DNA from: Lentisphaeria bacterium
Lineage (GTDB): Bacteria > Verrucomicrobiota > Lentisphaeria > Victivallales > Victivallaceae
Reading direction: 5' to 3'
Assembly: GCA_900768505.1 (NCBI GenBank)
Contig: CAAGED010000060.1
Location: forward strand, 1-38,504
DNA: 38,504 nucleotides
The translations under genes were made by a program, and so were the position numbers. This document shows positions 1-7,875 of this stretch, one piece after another (position 1 is the stretch's first letter; each line of letters begins with the position of its first letter). The notes beneath the pieces are model-generated. The model saw only the letters and a list, made by a program, of their open reading frames with translations, was not told the DNA's origin and made no database searches.

Positions 1-337
1 AGAAGATGCATATAAGTTAGGAGCTTGAGCTTCTTTTATAATGGGAATGGTCAAAGCGGATTTCTCTTTTACGCGGATGATTCCGCCGTATTCCTTGTGG
101 GCTCGGCTGTAACTCAAGCACTCCACATGCGCCTCAAAAGGGGTCAATTTGGTCACTCTGGTCATGGAAGCAATCATCTTCCAGAGACGCCGGCCGCCTT
201 TGCTCCGGGCATTGGCGCGGGCTTTATCCTGCACCGTCAGCCCCCCAGGCTTTAAAAAGCGGCAAGGTGTTATTCAGCTGAGTAGCCAGATAGATCAACC
301 GGGGCGACACATGGTCTTCCACACGCATTGTTATCAT
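1..337 (-). pseudogene. Mu gpG-like phage virion morphogenesis protein, frameshifted, cut by window edge
   Basis: Read on the minus strand, an ATG at 337 (GGGGTG upstream) opens about 32 residues ending in FKAWG. The reading then breaks in a run of six G (minus strand, 241-246). The next frame continues LTVQDKARANARSKGGRRLW and later HKEYGGIIRVKEKSALTIPI to the window edge with no stop. Removing one G joins the two parts into one protein. The SKGGRRLW segment and the (H)KEYGG...ALTIPI segment resemble the phage virion morphogenesis (Mu gpG, tail completion) family; this is recognition by eye. The gene follows an ADP-ribosyltransferase-like phage gene in the same direction, as expected in Mu-like head operons (gpF, then gpG). 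It is either a pseudogene or a homopolymer sequencing error. Confidence 0.6.
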
Positions 338-350
338 TGTTTCACCCCAA

Positions 351-385
351 TAAAAAACCCGGCAGAGTGTTTCATCTGTCGGGTT
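351..385 (-). terminator. Rho-independent terminator, leftward
   Basis: A 10-bp stem (356-365 with 376-385, one G-U pair) is followed on the minus strand by a U-rich tract read from the A run at 352-357. It lies just after the stop of the 410-604 gene and just before the gpG-like start, so it separates those two genes. Confidence 0.65.
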
Positions 386-409
386 GTTCTTTGTTATTCA
401 GTTGTCAGG

Positions 410-604
410 TTATTTTTGTTGCCAGGCGGTTTTTATAAATTTTCTTGCCTTTTCGCAGATTTTACGCCGCTCTTCCTGTTGCTCCGGTGTCAAAACTTCA
501 TCAGGAGTATTTGGATTGTACATTGGAAATTTAGCGCCATAATATACACGCCCATCTGGAAGTCTGGTGCCAGGTTCAAGTTCTTTTTTTTCATCGGTTT
601 TCAT
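410..604 (-). CDS. Small hypothetical protein next to phage genes
   Basis: 64 residues, highly charged, with a C-terminal helical segment containing TPEQQEERRKICEKARKF. A strong Shine-Dalgarno (AAGGAGGTG) sits 6-7 bases before the ATG, and the start overlaps the end of the ADP-ribosyltransferase-like gene by 14 bases, which suggests coupled translation. A terminator follows directly. No family is recognised. Position and coupling suggest a phage accessory protein. Confidence 0.6.
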   Translation of the reverse strand: MKTDEKKELEPGTRLPDGRVYYGAKFPMYNPNTPDEVLTPEQQEERRKICEKARKFIKTAWQQK

Positions 605-935
605 CGTACACCTCCTTGGCTATTACATATACCGTATCGCCTGACTCGGCAAATGTCAAGCCCTGAAAATAAGTTTTCTGATTGAAAAGCAGTTCCTTGT
701 CTCTGGGCTGTAAAGAGTTGGCTCCCAAATAAGTGCCGTTTTTTGAATCAGGAATAATCATGATGAGCTTAAATCTTCCGCCGCGTGGCAAATTGGCATA
801 ATAATATGCGGTTTCCATGGATGGCGAACAAGATGTAAAACCATCAAGTTTGCGAGGATGTTCAAAAAGATTATTAAAAAAAACGTCAGCATCTTTTTTT
901 GTCCGGAAGTTGCCGGATACCGTCACTTTGCGCAA
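591..935 (-). pseudogene. C-terminal part of an ADP-ribosyltransferase-fold phage protein
   Basis: 114 residues counted from a TTG. The reading frame is open only seven codons further upstream, to a TAG at 954-956. The segment GFTSCSPSMETAYYYA resembles the F-x-S-x-S motif of ADP-ribosyltransferases, and PRDKELLF sits where the family has its E-x-E active-site motif, here D-K-E. The N-terminal (R)G motif region is missing and no ribosome binding site precedes the TTG, so this is probably a 5'-truncated remnant. In Mu-like phages of gut bacteria such domains occur at the C-terminus of gpF-like head proteins, which fits the neighbouring gpG-like gene. It could instead be a free-standing toxin fragment. 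Activity is doubtful. Confidence 0.5.
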
Positions 936-957
936 TTTGATCGCCCTGGTAAACTAT

Positions 958-1065
958 GGGATCAAAAGAAAAAAGGATTTTGCGGTCTTACAGCGCAAGC
1001 TCCTTGAGCCCCGGCTAAGTCAAATTGAGATTGCCAGAAAAGTGGGGGTAAGCCAGCAGGAAGTC
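958..1065 (+). pseudogene. Helix-turn-helix gene fragment
   Basis: On the plus strand the frame reads GIKRKKDFAVLQRKLLEPRL then SQIEIARKVGVSQQEV, a textbook helix-turn-helix of the type seen in phage terminase small subunits and small regulators. Directly after the recognition helix the frame becomes unrelated (IPCF, stop at 1080). There is no obvious start. The fragment ends where the opposite-strand membrane protein gene is also cut, so both probably share a recombination junction near 1060-1070. Confidence 0.4.
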
Positions 1066-1353
1066 ATACCATGCTTTTGATCCTTTAGCCATCATGATCC
1101 AAATTAATGATAAGATAATACCGATAAGTGCAATAAAGAGTGCTACTAAATTTTTTAAGACAAATGAATCAGAATCTTTCATCATATTTAAAAACCAACA
1201 CCCATATCCAGTAAAACACAAAAGTAAGAAAGCAAATAAAAACACTGATCGTTGCCAAAGATTTGTAATTTCGAAATCCCGACAATGATACAATGTTTTT
1301 CTGATTTCTTCAAATAACAATTTTTCTTTTTCTTTTTCTTGTGTGTCCATCAT
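1015..1353 (-). pseudogene. Truncated two-helix membrane protein (RipA-like)
   Basis: 112 residues: a charged N-terminus (KEKLLFEEIRKTLYHCRDFE), two membrane helices at about 36-55 and 67-88, and then AKGSKAWYD. This resembles small bacterial membrane proteins of the RipA-like type, in which the AKGSKAWYE motif follows the second helix and the protein continues into a cytoplasmic helix. After AWYD the sequence (FLLAYPHFSGNLNLT) is merely the reverse reading of the helix-turn-helix fragment, so the C-terminus is lost. Two adjacent ATGs (1353, 1350) follow a weak GAGAAAG. The family name is tentative; the truncation is visible. Confidence 0.45.
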
Positions 1354-1530
1354 GTACTTTCTCGCTAATGTTTCTTAAGTGTAAATATTTTGTAAAATAC
1401 GTATTTATCTAAAATTTACATGCAAACATACCTCTTGTCAAGCCATTAATATTTAAATTACATTAATTATTATTAAAAAATAAGATTTTCTACTTTATGT
1501 AAACGTATACATTTTTGTAAAATCACTCAT

Positions 1531-2142
1531 TTATGATGACTTGGCTTTTTCGTAAATCTCTGCCCGATATCGAAATGTAGCAAGTGGCATTCCACATTTT
1601 TTTGCTGCCATTGTGCCAGTAAGCTTTTTTGCTCGCCATTTTTGGTAGATACTTTGAAAATTATTCGGTAAAGGTCGAGGAGGTCGCCCAAAGCGTACTC
1701 CTCGAGACTTTGCGGCCGCTATGCCCTCTGCCTGTCTCTGTCTAATGTTTACTCGTTCATTCTCTGCCACAAAGGAGAGTACTTGAAGTACAATATCACT
1801 CAAAAAAGTTCCCATAAGGTCTTTCCCGCGGCGTGTATCAAGAAGTGGCATATCCAAAACCACTATATCTGCTCCCTTGTTCTTTGTGGCGATATGCCAT
1901 TGTTGTAAAATTTCTTCATAGTTGCGCCCCAGACGGTCTATGCTCTTAATATAGAGCAGATCGTCTTTTTTCATCTTTTGCAATAGCTTTTTGTATTGTG
2001 GACGCTCAAAATCTTTATCTGACTGCTTGTCCATAAAGATGCTTTTATCTGAAACCCCTTTCTCCCGTAAAGCAATAAGCTGCCTCTCCTCGTTCTGTTC
2101 CCTTGTGCTGACGCGTACATAACCATAAATACTACCTGTCAA
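1531..2142 (-). CDS. Small serine recombinase (resolvase/invertase family)
   Basis: 203 residues. The N-terminal catalytic domain has GYVRVST with the nucleophile Ser12 and Arg10, a SIDRLGRN motif, and the long helix E with ENERVNIRQRQAEGIAAAKS. A GRP linker leads into a C-terminal helix-turn-helix (about 168-195). The length and layout match Hin/Tn3-resolvase-type enzymes, which cut and rejoin DNA at short paired sites. The start is TTG at 2142 with AGGAGG eight bases upstream. No matching crossover site or invertible segment was recognised nearby. It probably came in with the adjacent mobile remnants. Confidence 0.92.
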   Translation of the reverse strand: MTGSIYGYVRVSTREQNEERQLIALREKGVSDKSIFMDKQSDKDFERPQYKKLLQKMKKDDLLYIKSIDRLGRNYEEILQQWHIATKNKGADIVVLDMPLLDTRRGKDLMGTFLSDIVLQVLSFVAENERVNIRQRQAEGIAAAKSRGVRFGRPPRPLPNNFQSIYQKWRAKKLTGTMAAKKCGMPLATFRYRAEIYEKAKSS

Positions 2143-2461
2143 AATTATATCCTCCTGTTTATTTATTGCATAGACATCAACTGTCCTTGTCTTTCCGTTG
2201 TTTCTTTGTGCTCATGGGAGAGTATCTTCTTGCTGATATTCTCTTAATTTAATACATTTTTCAATGGGGGCAATATAATTTTCAATTCACTTAATCCAGT
2301 AAACGTCGCAGAAGCGTTTTCCACGGACAAATGCGGTCAACAATTCAACAATGCACGTAGCAGTGGCAAACTCATCTGCCGCGGTAAATCAATACTTTTC
2401 TCTTTTGGGGATTGTGATATTTATCATTGTGTATATTATATTTTGTACAAGGGAGACCTAA
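2143..2461. other. Spacer between divergent recombinase and orphan gene
   Basis: 319 bases, moderately A/T-rich. It holds the AGGAGG ribosome binding site of the recombinase at its left end and a GGGAGA site for the 2462 gene at its right end. No convincing ORF, tRNA or long inverted repeat was seen; promoters for both genes presumably lie here. Confidence 0.4.
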
Positions 2462-2908
2462 ATGAACATGATTGATGAATGTAAAATTGTGGAAGCTAGT
2501 GTTTTCTCGAAAAATGCGAAAGTAACGGTTCAGCGTTCCGGTAAACTTGGATTTTCAGCCGAGGTGGAGCTGATTTCCGCAAAGGGCAATCTCCCACGCT
2601 GTCGGGTTAACGCGTCAACCAGTGGAAAAATAGCCGGATACAGTTTCACCGCCGGAAAATATAGCACAACTAATTCTTATGCGTTGGTTCCTTTTTTTAA
2701 AACTTCGCAGATCCGGGGGTGTGTTTCCAGCGGCAACCGGGATTTCCTCTGGATGTTTGAAGGCAAGTCGCGCATCATCCGGAAACACAGTGCGGTTCAA
2801 TTGGTTTTCGCAGACAGATGTGAATTATTCGAAAACGGTGAAATGAGTATGTGGACAACGCCGCGAGATATGCCGCTGAATGCTGGATTTATCAGCTTTA
2901 CCCAATAA
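2462..2908 (+). CDS. Hypothetical protein, orphan
   Basis: 148 residues starting at an ATG preceded by GGGAGA. There is no signal peptide or membrane helix; the sequence looks beta-rich and slightly basic, with several short Ser/Gly/Lys turns (VQRSGKLGF, VNASTSGKIAGYSF). No family is recognised. The gene is transcribed divergently from the recombinase and stands alone. Codon composition looks like that of a real gene. Confidence 0.5.
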   Translation: MNMIDECKIVEASVFSKNAKVTVQRSGKLGFSAEVELISAKGNLPRCRVNASTSGKIAGYSFTAGKYSTTNSYALVPFFKTSQIRGCVSSGNRDFLWMFEGKSRIIRKHSAVQLVFADRCELFENGEMSMWTTPRDMPLNAGFISFTQ

Positions 2909-3240
2909 GCCGCTTCTTTGGGTGCAATTGTCCGGTAGTCAGCATGGAATGACCTGACGTAACTAAGATATACAAGTGCGACGCGGCAACCGCTATCAAT
3001 GACCGGGTGGCGTTCATCTTTTTTTTATACAGGAGGCAAACAGCCCGGCGATGATTGAAAAAACACCGAACCAAGGTAAATAAAATCATCAACCTTATTG
3101 CAACTAATGGTTATATTGCCGACGCCGATACCGTGCCGATATGGGAACGGTGGAATAATTCGCGTTAAATTGAGTGTATGCCATCATGTAATTATACGAT
3201 ATGCAGTGCGAAAAATGCCGACAGTGCGAAAACGGTGTGA
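2909..3240. other. Spacer with a possible small ORF remnant
   Basis: No clear gene. The best candidate is a plus-strand frame from TTG 3055 to the stop at 3166-3168 (37 codons) ending IADADTVPIWERWNNSR, which looks protein-like and may be the tail of a lost gene. A purine-rich AGGAGG stands about 20 bases upstream, too far for a good start. The right end is the tail of the tRNA-Pro transcript. Confidence 0.25.
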
Positions 3241-3278
3241 AAATAAAAAAATCCATCAGCCATAAGTGGTTGATGGAT
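3241..3278 (-). terminator. Rho-independent terminator after tRNA-Pro
   Basis: An 11-bp stem (3251-3261 with 3268-3278, one G-U pair) and a six-base loop are followed on the minus strand by a U-rich run from the A tract at 3241-3250. It starts 13 bases after the tRNA 3' end. Confidence 0.85.
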
Positions 3279-3291
3279 AATGAGTTCTGAA

Positions 3292-3369
3292 TGGTCGGGG
3301 TAGAGGGATTTGAACCCACGACCCTTTGGTCCCAAACCAAATGCGCTAGCCAGACTGCGCTATACCCCG
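3292..3369 (-). tRNA. tRNA-Pro (UGG)
   Basis: A cloverleaf on the minus strand with acceptor CGGGGTA pairing to TACCCCG, D arm GCGC/GCGC, anticodon stem TTTGG/CCAAA around loop TTTGGGA (anticodon TGG), a GGTTCAAATCC T arm, and an encoded CCA at 3292-3294. A terminator follows. Confidence 0.96.
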
Positions 3370-3639
3370 ATATTGATATACCAACTGCGCTTAATATATA
3401 CCAAAAGTTTGCCTTCGCAAGTTGTGAATTAAGTTTTTTTGCCGTTTAATACACAAATAGCCCATGAAAAATAAGAATTCTGCACTTTGGCAACATTTTT
3501 CGGCGTGAGTGAGACTCTTTTTTTATGATTTTGTCAAATTTGAGGCGGAACGACCATTCAGATTTTGTGGCGATGATACGGCTGCTTTTTTGCCTTGCAA
3601 CAACAGCGTAATATTTACAAATATTAATATTCGGCCTTG

Positions 3640-4389
3640 TTTATAACAGCATTTGCAGATCGTTGCAATCCGTGAGATGCGGTATGATGATTGGGCGGAT
3701 TTCCCGGCGATTCAGTTTATTATGCAGAGCATTGTGCAATAAAGTTTGGGATTCAGATAAATTTCCCCATATATTTTCACTATTCCACCGGTATTTGACT
3801 GAAGCTGACGGGAGAGCAGTTTTGACAAGTTCAAGTTGACAACTCACTCGGTGATTTTCACCCCCATAATCAACTCCGGTTCGGCGTAAATAATTTGCTG
3901 GTAATCTGGACGGTATGCCGAAAATTATACGGGAACAAAATATTTTCTACTGCATATTTTCTTTGCCGTTCAGTCTCGTGGGCGGTAGAGCAGGCGTAGG
4001 CGCTTCCGGCATTGCCAATTATATACATTGCCGGCAATCTGCAAGTGCTCGTTGGGGGAGGTGAAATCTTTGCTTTTTTGAGCTACATCCGTAAGCTGCT
4101 CCAAGTGCAAGGGTGCAAGGTAGATGGGGTTATTGCAGCTACGGAAAACTGAATATTTTTTTTCTGAGGTCGCCATATATTGCGTTTGATGCTGCGTCAG
4201 CGTGGTTCGGCAATGAATTGCAATACAGCCGCGATTAAGGCTGGCGTCGCCCAATTGTGATTTTCCAATGAGAGCCACGCTTAATCCGGCTTGGACGGCG
4301 GCAATTCCACTTGGTCTGCTGGACGATAACGCATAAATCAAAAAAATTATCCACTTTGCCTCTCGGAAAATTGAATTACCGATATTCAT
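3640..4389 (-). pseudogene. Decayed dihydrolipoamide dehydrogenase pseudogene
   Basis: Pieces of a pyridine nucleotide-disulfide oxidoreductase can be read on the minus strand in the correct order but in changing frames. FDLCVI then SGIAAVQAGLSVALIGKSQL mark the FAD-binding start. LGDASLNRGCI corresponds to the redox disulfide motif LGGTCLNRGCI, with the first Cys replaced. PAMYIIGN corresponds to the second FAD motif (AIGD), then YAVENIL, and IIYAEPELIMGVKITE matches the YTEPE dimerisation-domain motif. A final IIIPHLTDCNDL resembles the IFPHPT C-terminus. About 750 bases remain of an expected 1,400, so the middle (NAD domain) is largely deleted, with several frameshifts. The family call is strong; which 2-oxo acid complex it served is unknown. 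Confidence 0.75.
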
Positions 4390-4594
4390 AAAAATTCATT
4401 TCTGAATAATTAACCCATTACGGATTACTGCACCGGATTTTTAATCTTCACTTATGTAAAAGCGATTTTTGCATTTAGATGAGATGGCAAGTGTCAAGTA
4501 TGCTAACGCACGCAGGGACTAAAGCAACTAACATCCAACAAAAAATTGTATTTTTTTTATTTAATTTCCCGAAAATTATTTAATTTGATTCTTA

Positions 4595-5350
4595 TTATTC
4601 GCATTGTTTCAATTCCTGGTAAAGCAGGTCGAAAAAATCATCTCTTGCGTATTTTTCATGCCACGGTGTATGGCCGCATCGGGGCAGAATATGATTTTGC
4701 GGAAAAAAACGAACAATTTCAGAAGCCGGATGCGAATCGTAATCGCCGTGAATTGCCACGCAAGGCACTTCCAGCGCCCGAAATTTCGCCTCAATCACCC
4801 CGGCGGCGCGCAGAGCAGACGCTTCGCACCATATTGCGTCAAACATTTTGCCGTCAAAACAAGCTGCGGCATTGGCCGGAAGTTCCGCCCTGCAGAAGGT
4901 ATCGGCATTGTCGCAGATTTTCCCGAGCTCGTCCAGCAATTCCGGATGCTCCGGCAGTTGGGTGAGCAGTCTGGAATATTTTGCGCTCATTTCCGGCGTA
5001 AAACGCCTGCGCCGGATTTGATCCACATCCACTCCGGGACGAAGCGGCGGCGTTCCCACCAGAATCAATTTTGAAACCATTGCCGGATTTTTTGCTGCCG
5101 TCAGTGCCGCTAACCAGGCTCCCCAGGAATGCCCCAGTAAAATTAGCGGGGAATGAAAGGCAATTTGTCCGGTAAGCTCATCGCAAAGGTCGGCAATGTT
5201 ATATTTGGTCTGCAAAAATTCCGCTACCCCGATTTTAAGACGCTTCGCCAGCTCTTCTGCAAGGTCAGCGCAAGAGCCGATTCCGCCGGGACCACCGTGA
5301 ACAACGCCGAGGCTAATTGGGCTGGCGCCATAATAACGAATATGTTTCAC
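4595..5350 (-). CDS. Alpha/beta hydrolase
   Basis: 251 residues. HGGPGG (19-24) forms the oxyanion-hole loop typical of the proline iminopeptidase-like branch. GHSWGAW carries the nucleophile Ser75, the HGDYDSHP segment holds the acid (Asp203 or Asp205), and CGHTPWHE holds the catalytic His227. There is no signal peptide, so the enzyme is cytoplasmic. The start is GTG at 5350, with AGGAG upstream. A small helical lid lies between about 105 and 190. The substrate cannot be told. The gene stands alone, downstream of tRNA-Glu on the same strand. Confidence 0.88.
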   Translation of the reverse strand: MKHIRYYGASPISLGVVHGGPGGIGSCADLAEELAKRLKIGVAEFLQTKYNIADLCDELTGQIAFHSPLILLGHSWGAWLAALTAAKNPAMVSKLILVGTPPLRPGVDVDQIRRRRFTPEMSAKYSRLLTQLPEHPELLDELGKICDNADTFCRAELPANAAACFDGKMFDAIWCEASALRAAGVIEAKFRALEVPCVAIHGDYDSHPASEIVRFFPQNHILPRCGHTPWHEKYARDDFFDLLYQELKQCE

Positions 5351-5502
5351 GTTTTAACTCCTGCTGTGCTTGGTGACGGCAACCGAAAAATATTGATTTA
5401 TCATGAGAATAAATGCATCGGCCGACGGTAAAAAGTTTGAAACACGTAAAAAGTTGATTTCTCAATCTAAATTTCGCATTGAATGAAACGGAGGAAAAAA
5501 AG

Positions 5503-5578
5503 TGGCATCCCCACGGGGATTCGAACCCCGGTTGCCGGAATGAAAATCCGGTGTCCTAGGCCTCTAGACGATGGGGAC
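5503..5578 (-). tRNA. tRNA-Glu (UUC)
   Basis: A minus-strand cloverleaf: acceptor GTCCCCA with TGGGGAT (a terminal G-U pair), anticodon arm CCGGA-TTTTCAT-TCCGG (anticodon TTC), T arm CCGGGGTTCGAATCCCCG, and an encoded CCA at 5503-5505. A T run follows the 3' end. Confidence 0.96.
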
Positions 5579-5597
5579 GCACGGTATATAATGCGCG

Positions 5598-5637
5598 ATG
5601 TTATATTAACGCGCTTCACATGTCACTAATATAACAT
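5598..5637. repeat. Perfect 11-bp inverted repeat upstream of tRNA-Glu
   Basis: ATGTTATATTA (5598-5608) and its exact complement (5627-5637) flank an 18-base loop. It lies 20 bases upstream of the tRNA-Glu 5' end. The arms are A/T-only apart from one G:C pair each, so a protein-binding operator is as likely as an RNA hairpin. Confidence 0.6.
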
Positions 5638-5683
5638 AATTTTTTGTTTTTTCAAATCTGTTCAGAAAAAAAACAAAAAAATA

Positions 5684-5719
5684 GCGGAAGTTGAAAAAAA
5701 GGAGTAAAACAACTTCCGC
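5684..5719 (-). terminator. Inverted repeat resembling a leftward terminator
   Basis: A perfect 10-bp stem, GCGGAAGTTG with CAACTTCCGC, around a 16-base loop. On the minus strand it is followed by a long U-rich tract from the A runs at 5666-5680. It has terminator form, but no gene lies to its right on the minus strand before 6053, so the transcript it would end is unknown. Confidence 0.5.
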
Positions 5720-5769
5720 AGTAAGAAAAGGGGCAATTGGAAAAAACTAATCTTCAATTTATATTCAGC

Positions 5770-5808
5770 GTATCAAACTGAATGTCTTTTAGACATGATA
5801 CTTTTTTT
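5770..5808 (+). terminator. Bulged hairpin followed by T7, rightward terminator
   Basis: Outer stem GTATCA/TGATAC and inner stem ATGTCT/AGACAT around a TTT loop, then seven T at 5802-5808. No annotated plus-strand gene precedes it since 2908, which suggests a short untranslated transcript in 5640-5808 or an attenuator in the leader of the 6053 gene. Confidence 0.5.
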
Positions 5809-6052
5809 ATTTGTTCCATCTTTTTGGCGAAATTATGATTATTTTTTAATAATTTTGTTTTTTTCTGAAAATAAAAAACTGAATTTTATAATCCCGCCTT
5901 TATCGCAATGAGATATTACCTTTTGGGCAGTTGTGAGCTATGAAAATAACGTTATAAAAATTTTGTCCTTATTTCAATTTGCGCTTTGACAATCGCAAGC
6001 TATATTAGGCCGGAAGTGTAAAAATATTTTTTAATCTCTTAGCAGGAGTATC

Positions 6053-6961
6053 ATGACTGACGTAAAGAACAACTCGCATTTATCGGGCGCTCCGCTGATT
6101 TCAATCGGTGTATCAACCTACAACCGAAAAAAACTGCTTGCGGAATCTCTGCGCTCTCTGCAAGCCCAAACCTATAAGAATTTTGAAATTATTGTCATTG
6201 ACGACGGCTCCAGCGATGGAACATGTGACATGATGAAAAATGATTTTCCGGAAATAACCTACATATATCAGGAAAATCAGGGTGACGCAGCCGCAAAAAA
6301 TAACGCCGCCGCTCACGCCAGGGGAGAGTTTATTGTGTTTAACGATTCCGATGATCTCTTCATGTCGGATACCCTGGAAAAGCTTTACGATGCTATAAAA
6401 AAACATCCCGGCGCTTGCAGCTACGGCAACTATATCACCATTGACGCCGCCGGAAATTCCATGCCGACTAAGGCTAAAATGAAAAAATTCCCCAGTGGAA
6501 AAATTATTTCAGCCCTGATTGATCATATTGTGGTGAATAATTGCGGCACGCTGATGCCGATTGGATTATTTCGCCAACTTGGCGGATATGATGTCAAATT
6601 GCGCTGTGCTTATGATTACAAATTTGCCCTGAATATGGCGTTGATTGCAGATTTCTACGCTGTTTCATCACCGGTATTCTTCCGGCGCCGCCACAACAGC
6701 AATATCTCCGCTGCCTCATACGCCAAGCTGAATGTCATCATGGGGGTTCTGGAGGAATTCTTTGCCAATCACCCCGAAATTGCCCGGAAATATCCGGACA
6801 AAGTAAAACGCCGTTATGCCGATATTCATGGTAAACTGGCAAAGTTGGCCGGAAAGGAAAGTTTGTCAAACCCGCTGGTGCAAACACATCTTAAAGCGGC
6901 GCTGCATTACCATTTTTCGTTTAAAAACTTCTTTCGGTATTTGCTGACAATTGGCCGTTAA
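6053..6961 (+). CDS. Family 2 glycosyltransferase
   Basis: 302 residues with a GT-A fold. STYNR (21-25) begins the nucleotide-binding strand, IDDGSSD (49-55) is the diagnostic family 2 motif, and FNDSDD (96-101) supplies the metal-binding DxD. The C-terminal 90 residues are helical and basic, without membrane spans. It probably transfers a sugar to a cell-surface glycan at the cytoplasmic face of the membrane. The start at 6053 is set by AGGAG seven bases upstream. The gene faces rmlD and the sulfatase, so an envelope polysaccharide role is likely. Donor and acceptor are not determinable. Confidence 0.9.
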   Translation: MTDVKNNSHLSGAPLISIGVSTYNRKKLLAESLRSLQAQTYKNFEIIVIDDGSSDGTCDMMKNDFPEITYIYQENQGDAAAKNNAAAHARGEFIVFNDSDDLFMSDTLEKLYDAIKKHPGACSYGNYITIDAAGNSMPTKAKMKKFPSGKIISALIDHIVVNNCGTLMPIGLFRQLGGYDVKLRCAYDYKFALNMALIADFYAVSSPVFFRRRHNSNISAASYAKLNVIMGVLEEFFANHPEIARKYPDKVKRRYADIHGKLAKLAGKESLSNPLVQTHLKAALHYHFSFKNFFRYLLTIGR

Positions 6962-7003
6962 TTCGAATAAGGCAGGGATTATATTGCCGCAAGATGTCAA
7001 AAC

Positions 7004-7858
7004 TTATTTTGTGCCGAACTCATCACTCAGAAATTCCGCTAACGCCGTTCGCCAATCCGGCATTGCCGGCAACCCGGCTTCACGCAGGCGCTGCTTGGCC
7101 AACCGCGAATTGGCCGGACGCGGCGCTGGACGGGGATATTCCGCCGTTGCACAGGGTATTACCTTCTGATTTATGTTCCGCTGACGAAATATTTCCCGGG
7201 TAAATTCATACCAGGTGGCTTCGCCCTCGCAAGTTAAGTGAAACACACCTTTTAATTCCGGATGCATTATTATGTTGCGCAGCCCTTTTGCCACGGCGTT
7301 GGTACTGGTAGGATTGCCGTGCTGATCGTTCACCACCTTCAATACGGGGCGGCTTCCATCAGCCAATTTCAACATGGTGTGAAGAAAACTTGGGCCGCCG
7401 CTGCCGTACAGCCAGGCAATTCGCGCAATAACATGATTATCATAAATTTCCCGAATGGCATTTTCGCCGGCCAATTTGCTCATGCCGTAAACCGTCTGCG
7501 GCTCGGTTGCGTCGTTTTCGGTGTAGGGTTGTGCCGCGTCTCCCCGAAATACATAATCCGTGGAAACGGCAATCAACCGTGCCCCAACTGCTTTGGCCGC
7601 CGCCGCCACGTTGGCGCTACCGGCGGCATTGAGGCGAAAAGCACCTTCCAAATCGCTTTCGCAGTTATCCACCTGGGTCATGGCGGCGCAGTGTATTACA
7701 ATATCCGGAGCGTTATGCCGGAAAAAATCCAACAGGGCGTAGGCGTCGCAAATATCCGCTTCCGGTAAATCCGCAATAATTAATTCATAATCAGCGAACT
7801 GCTTTTGCAGCGTCCGCCCCAGCATTCCCTTGCCGCCGGTAATCAAAATTTTCTGCAT
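7004..7858 (-). CDS. rmlD: dTDP-4-dehydrorhamnose reductase
   Basis: 284 residues when started at ATG 7858, which has AGGTG seven bases upstream; an in-frame TTG at 7873 would add five residues. The Rossmann motif GGKGMLG (8-14), STDYVF (99-104), and YGMSK (124-128, catalytic Tyr and Lys) identify an extended short-chain dehydrogenase of the RmlD/RfbD family. It reduces dTDP-4-keto-L-rhamnose to dTDP-L-rhamnose for surface glycans. It lies 17 bases downstream of the sulfatase stop on the same strand, probably one operon. RmlA, B and C are not in the window. Other NDP-sugar reductases share the fold. Confidence 0.85.
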   Translation of the reverse strand: MQKILITGGKGMLGRTLQKQFADYELIIADLPEADICDAYALLDFFRHNAPDIVIHCAAMTQVDNCESDLEGAFRLNAAGSANVAAAAKAVGARLIAVSTDYVFRGDAAQPYTENDATEPQTVYGMSKLAGENAIREIYDNHVIARIAWLYGSGGPSFLHTMLKLADGSRPVLKVVNDQHGNPTSTNAVAKGLRNIIMHPELKGVFHLTCEGEATWYEFTREIFRQRNINQKVIPCATAEYPRPAPRPANSRLAKQRLREAGLPAMPDWRTALAEFLSDEFGTK

Positions 7859-7875
7859 AAAATACACCTGCAATC

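Noticed and set aside
149..685. 178-codon plus-strand open frame
   Set aside because: It runs opposite to three better-supported minus-strand phage genes, has no ribosome site and shows Cys/Phe-rich nonsense composition.
1380..1525. Near-palindromic TTTTGTAAAAT twice and ATGTA...TACAT, considered as recombinase crossover sites
   Set aside because: They are short, A/T-rich, not spaced like res or hix sites, and expected by chance in such sequence.
3104..3340. Minus-strand open frame reading VVGSNPSTPT
   Set aside because: This is the well-known false translation of a tRNA T arm; the segment is tRNA-Pro plus its terminator.
5691..5750. Possible 19-residue basic leader peptide from a TTG
   Set aside because: The start lies inside a hairpin arm with no proper ribosome site; too weak to annotate.
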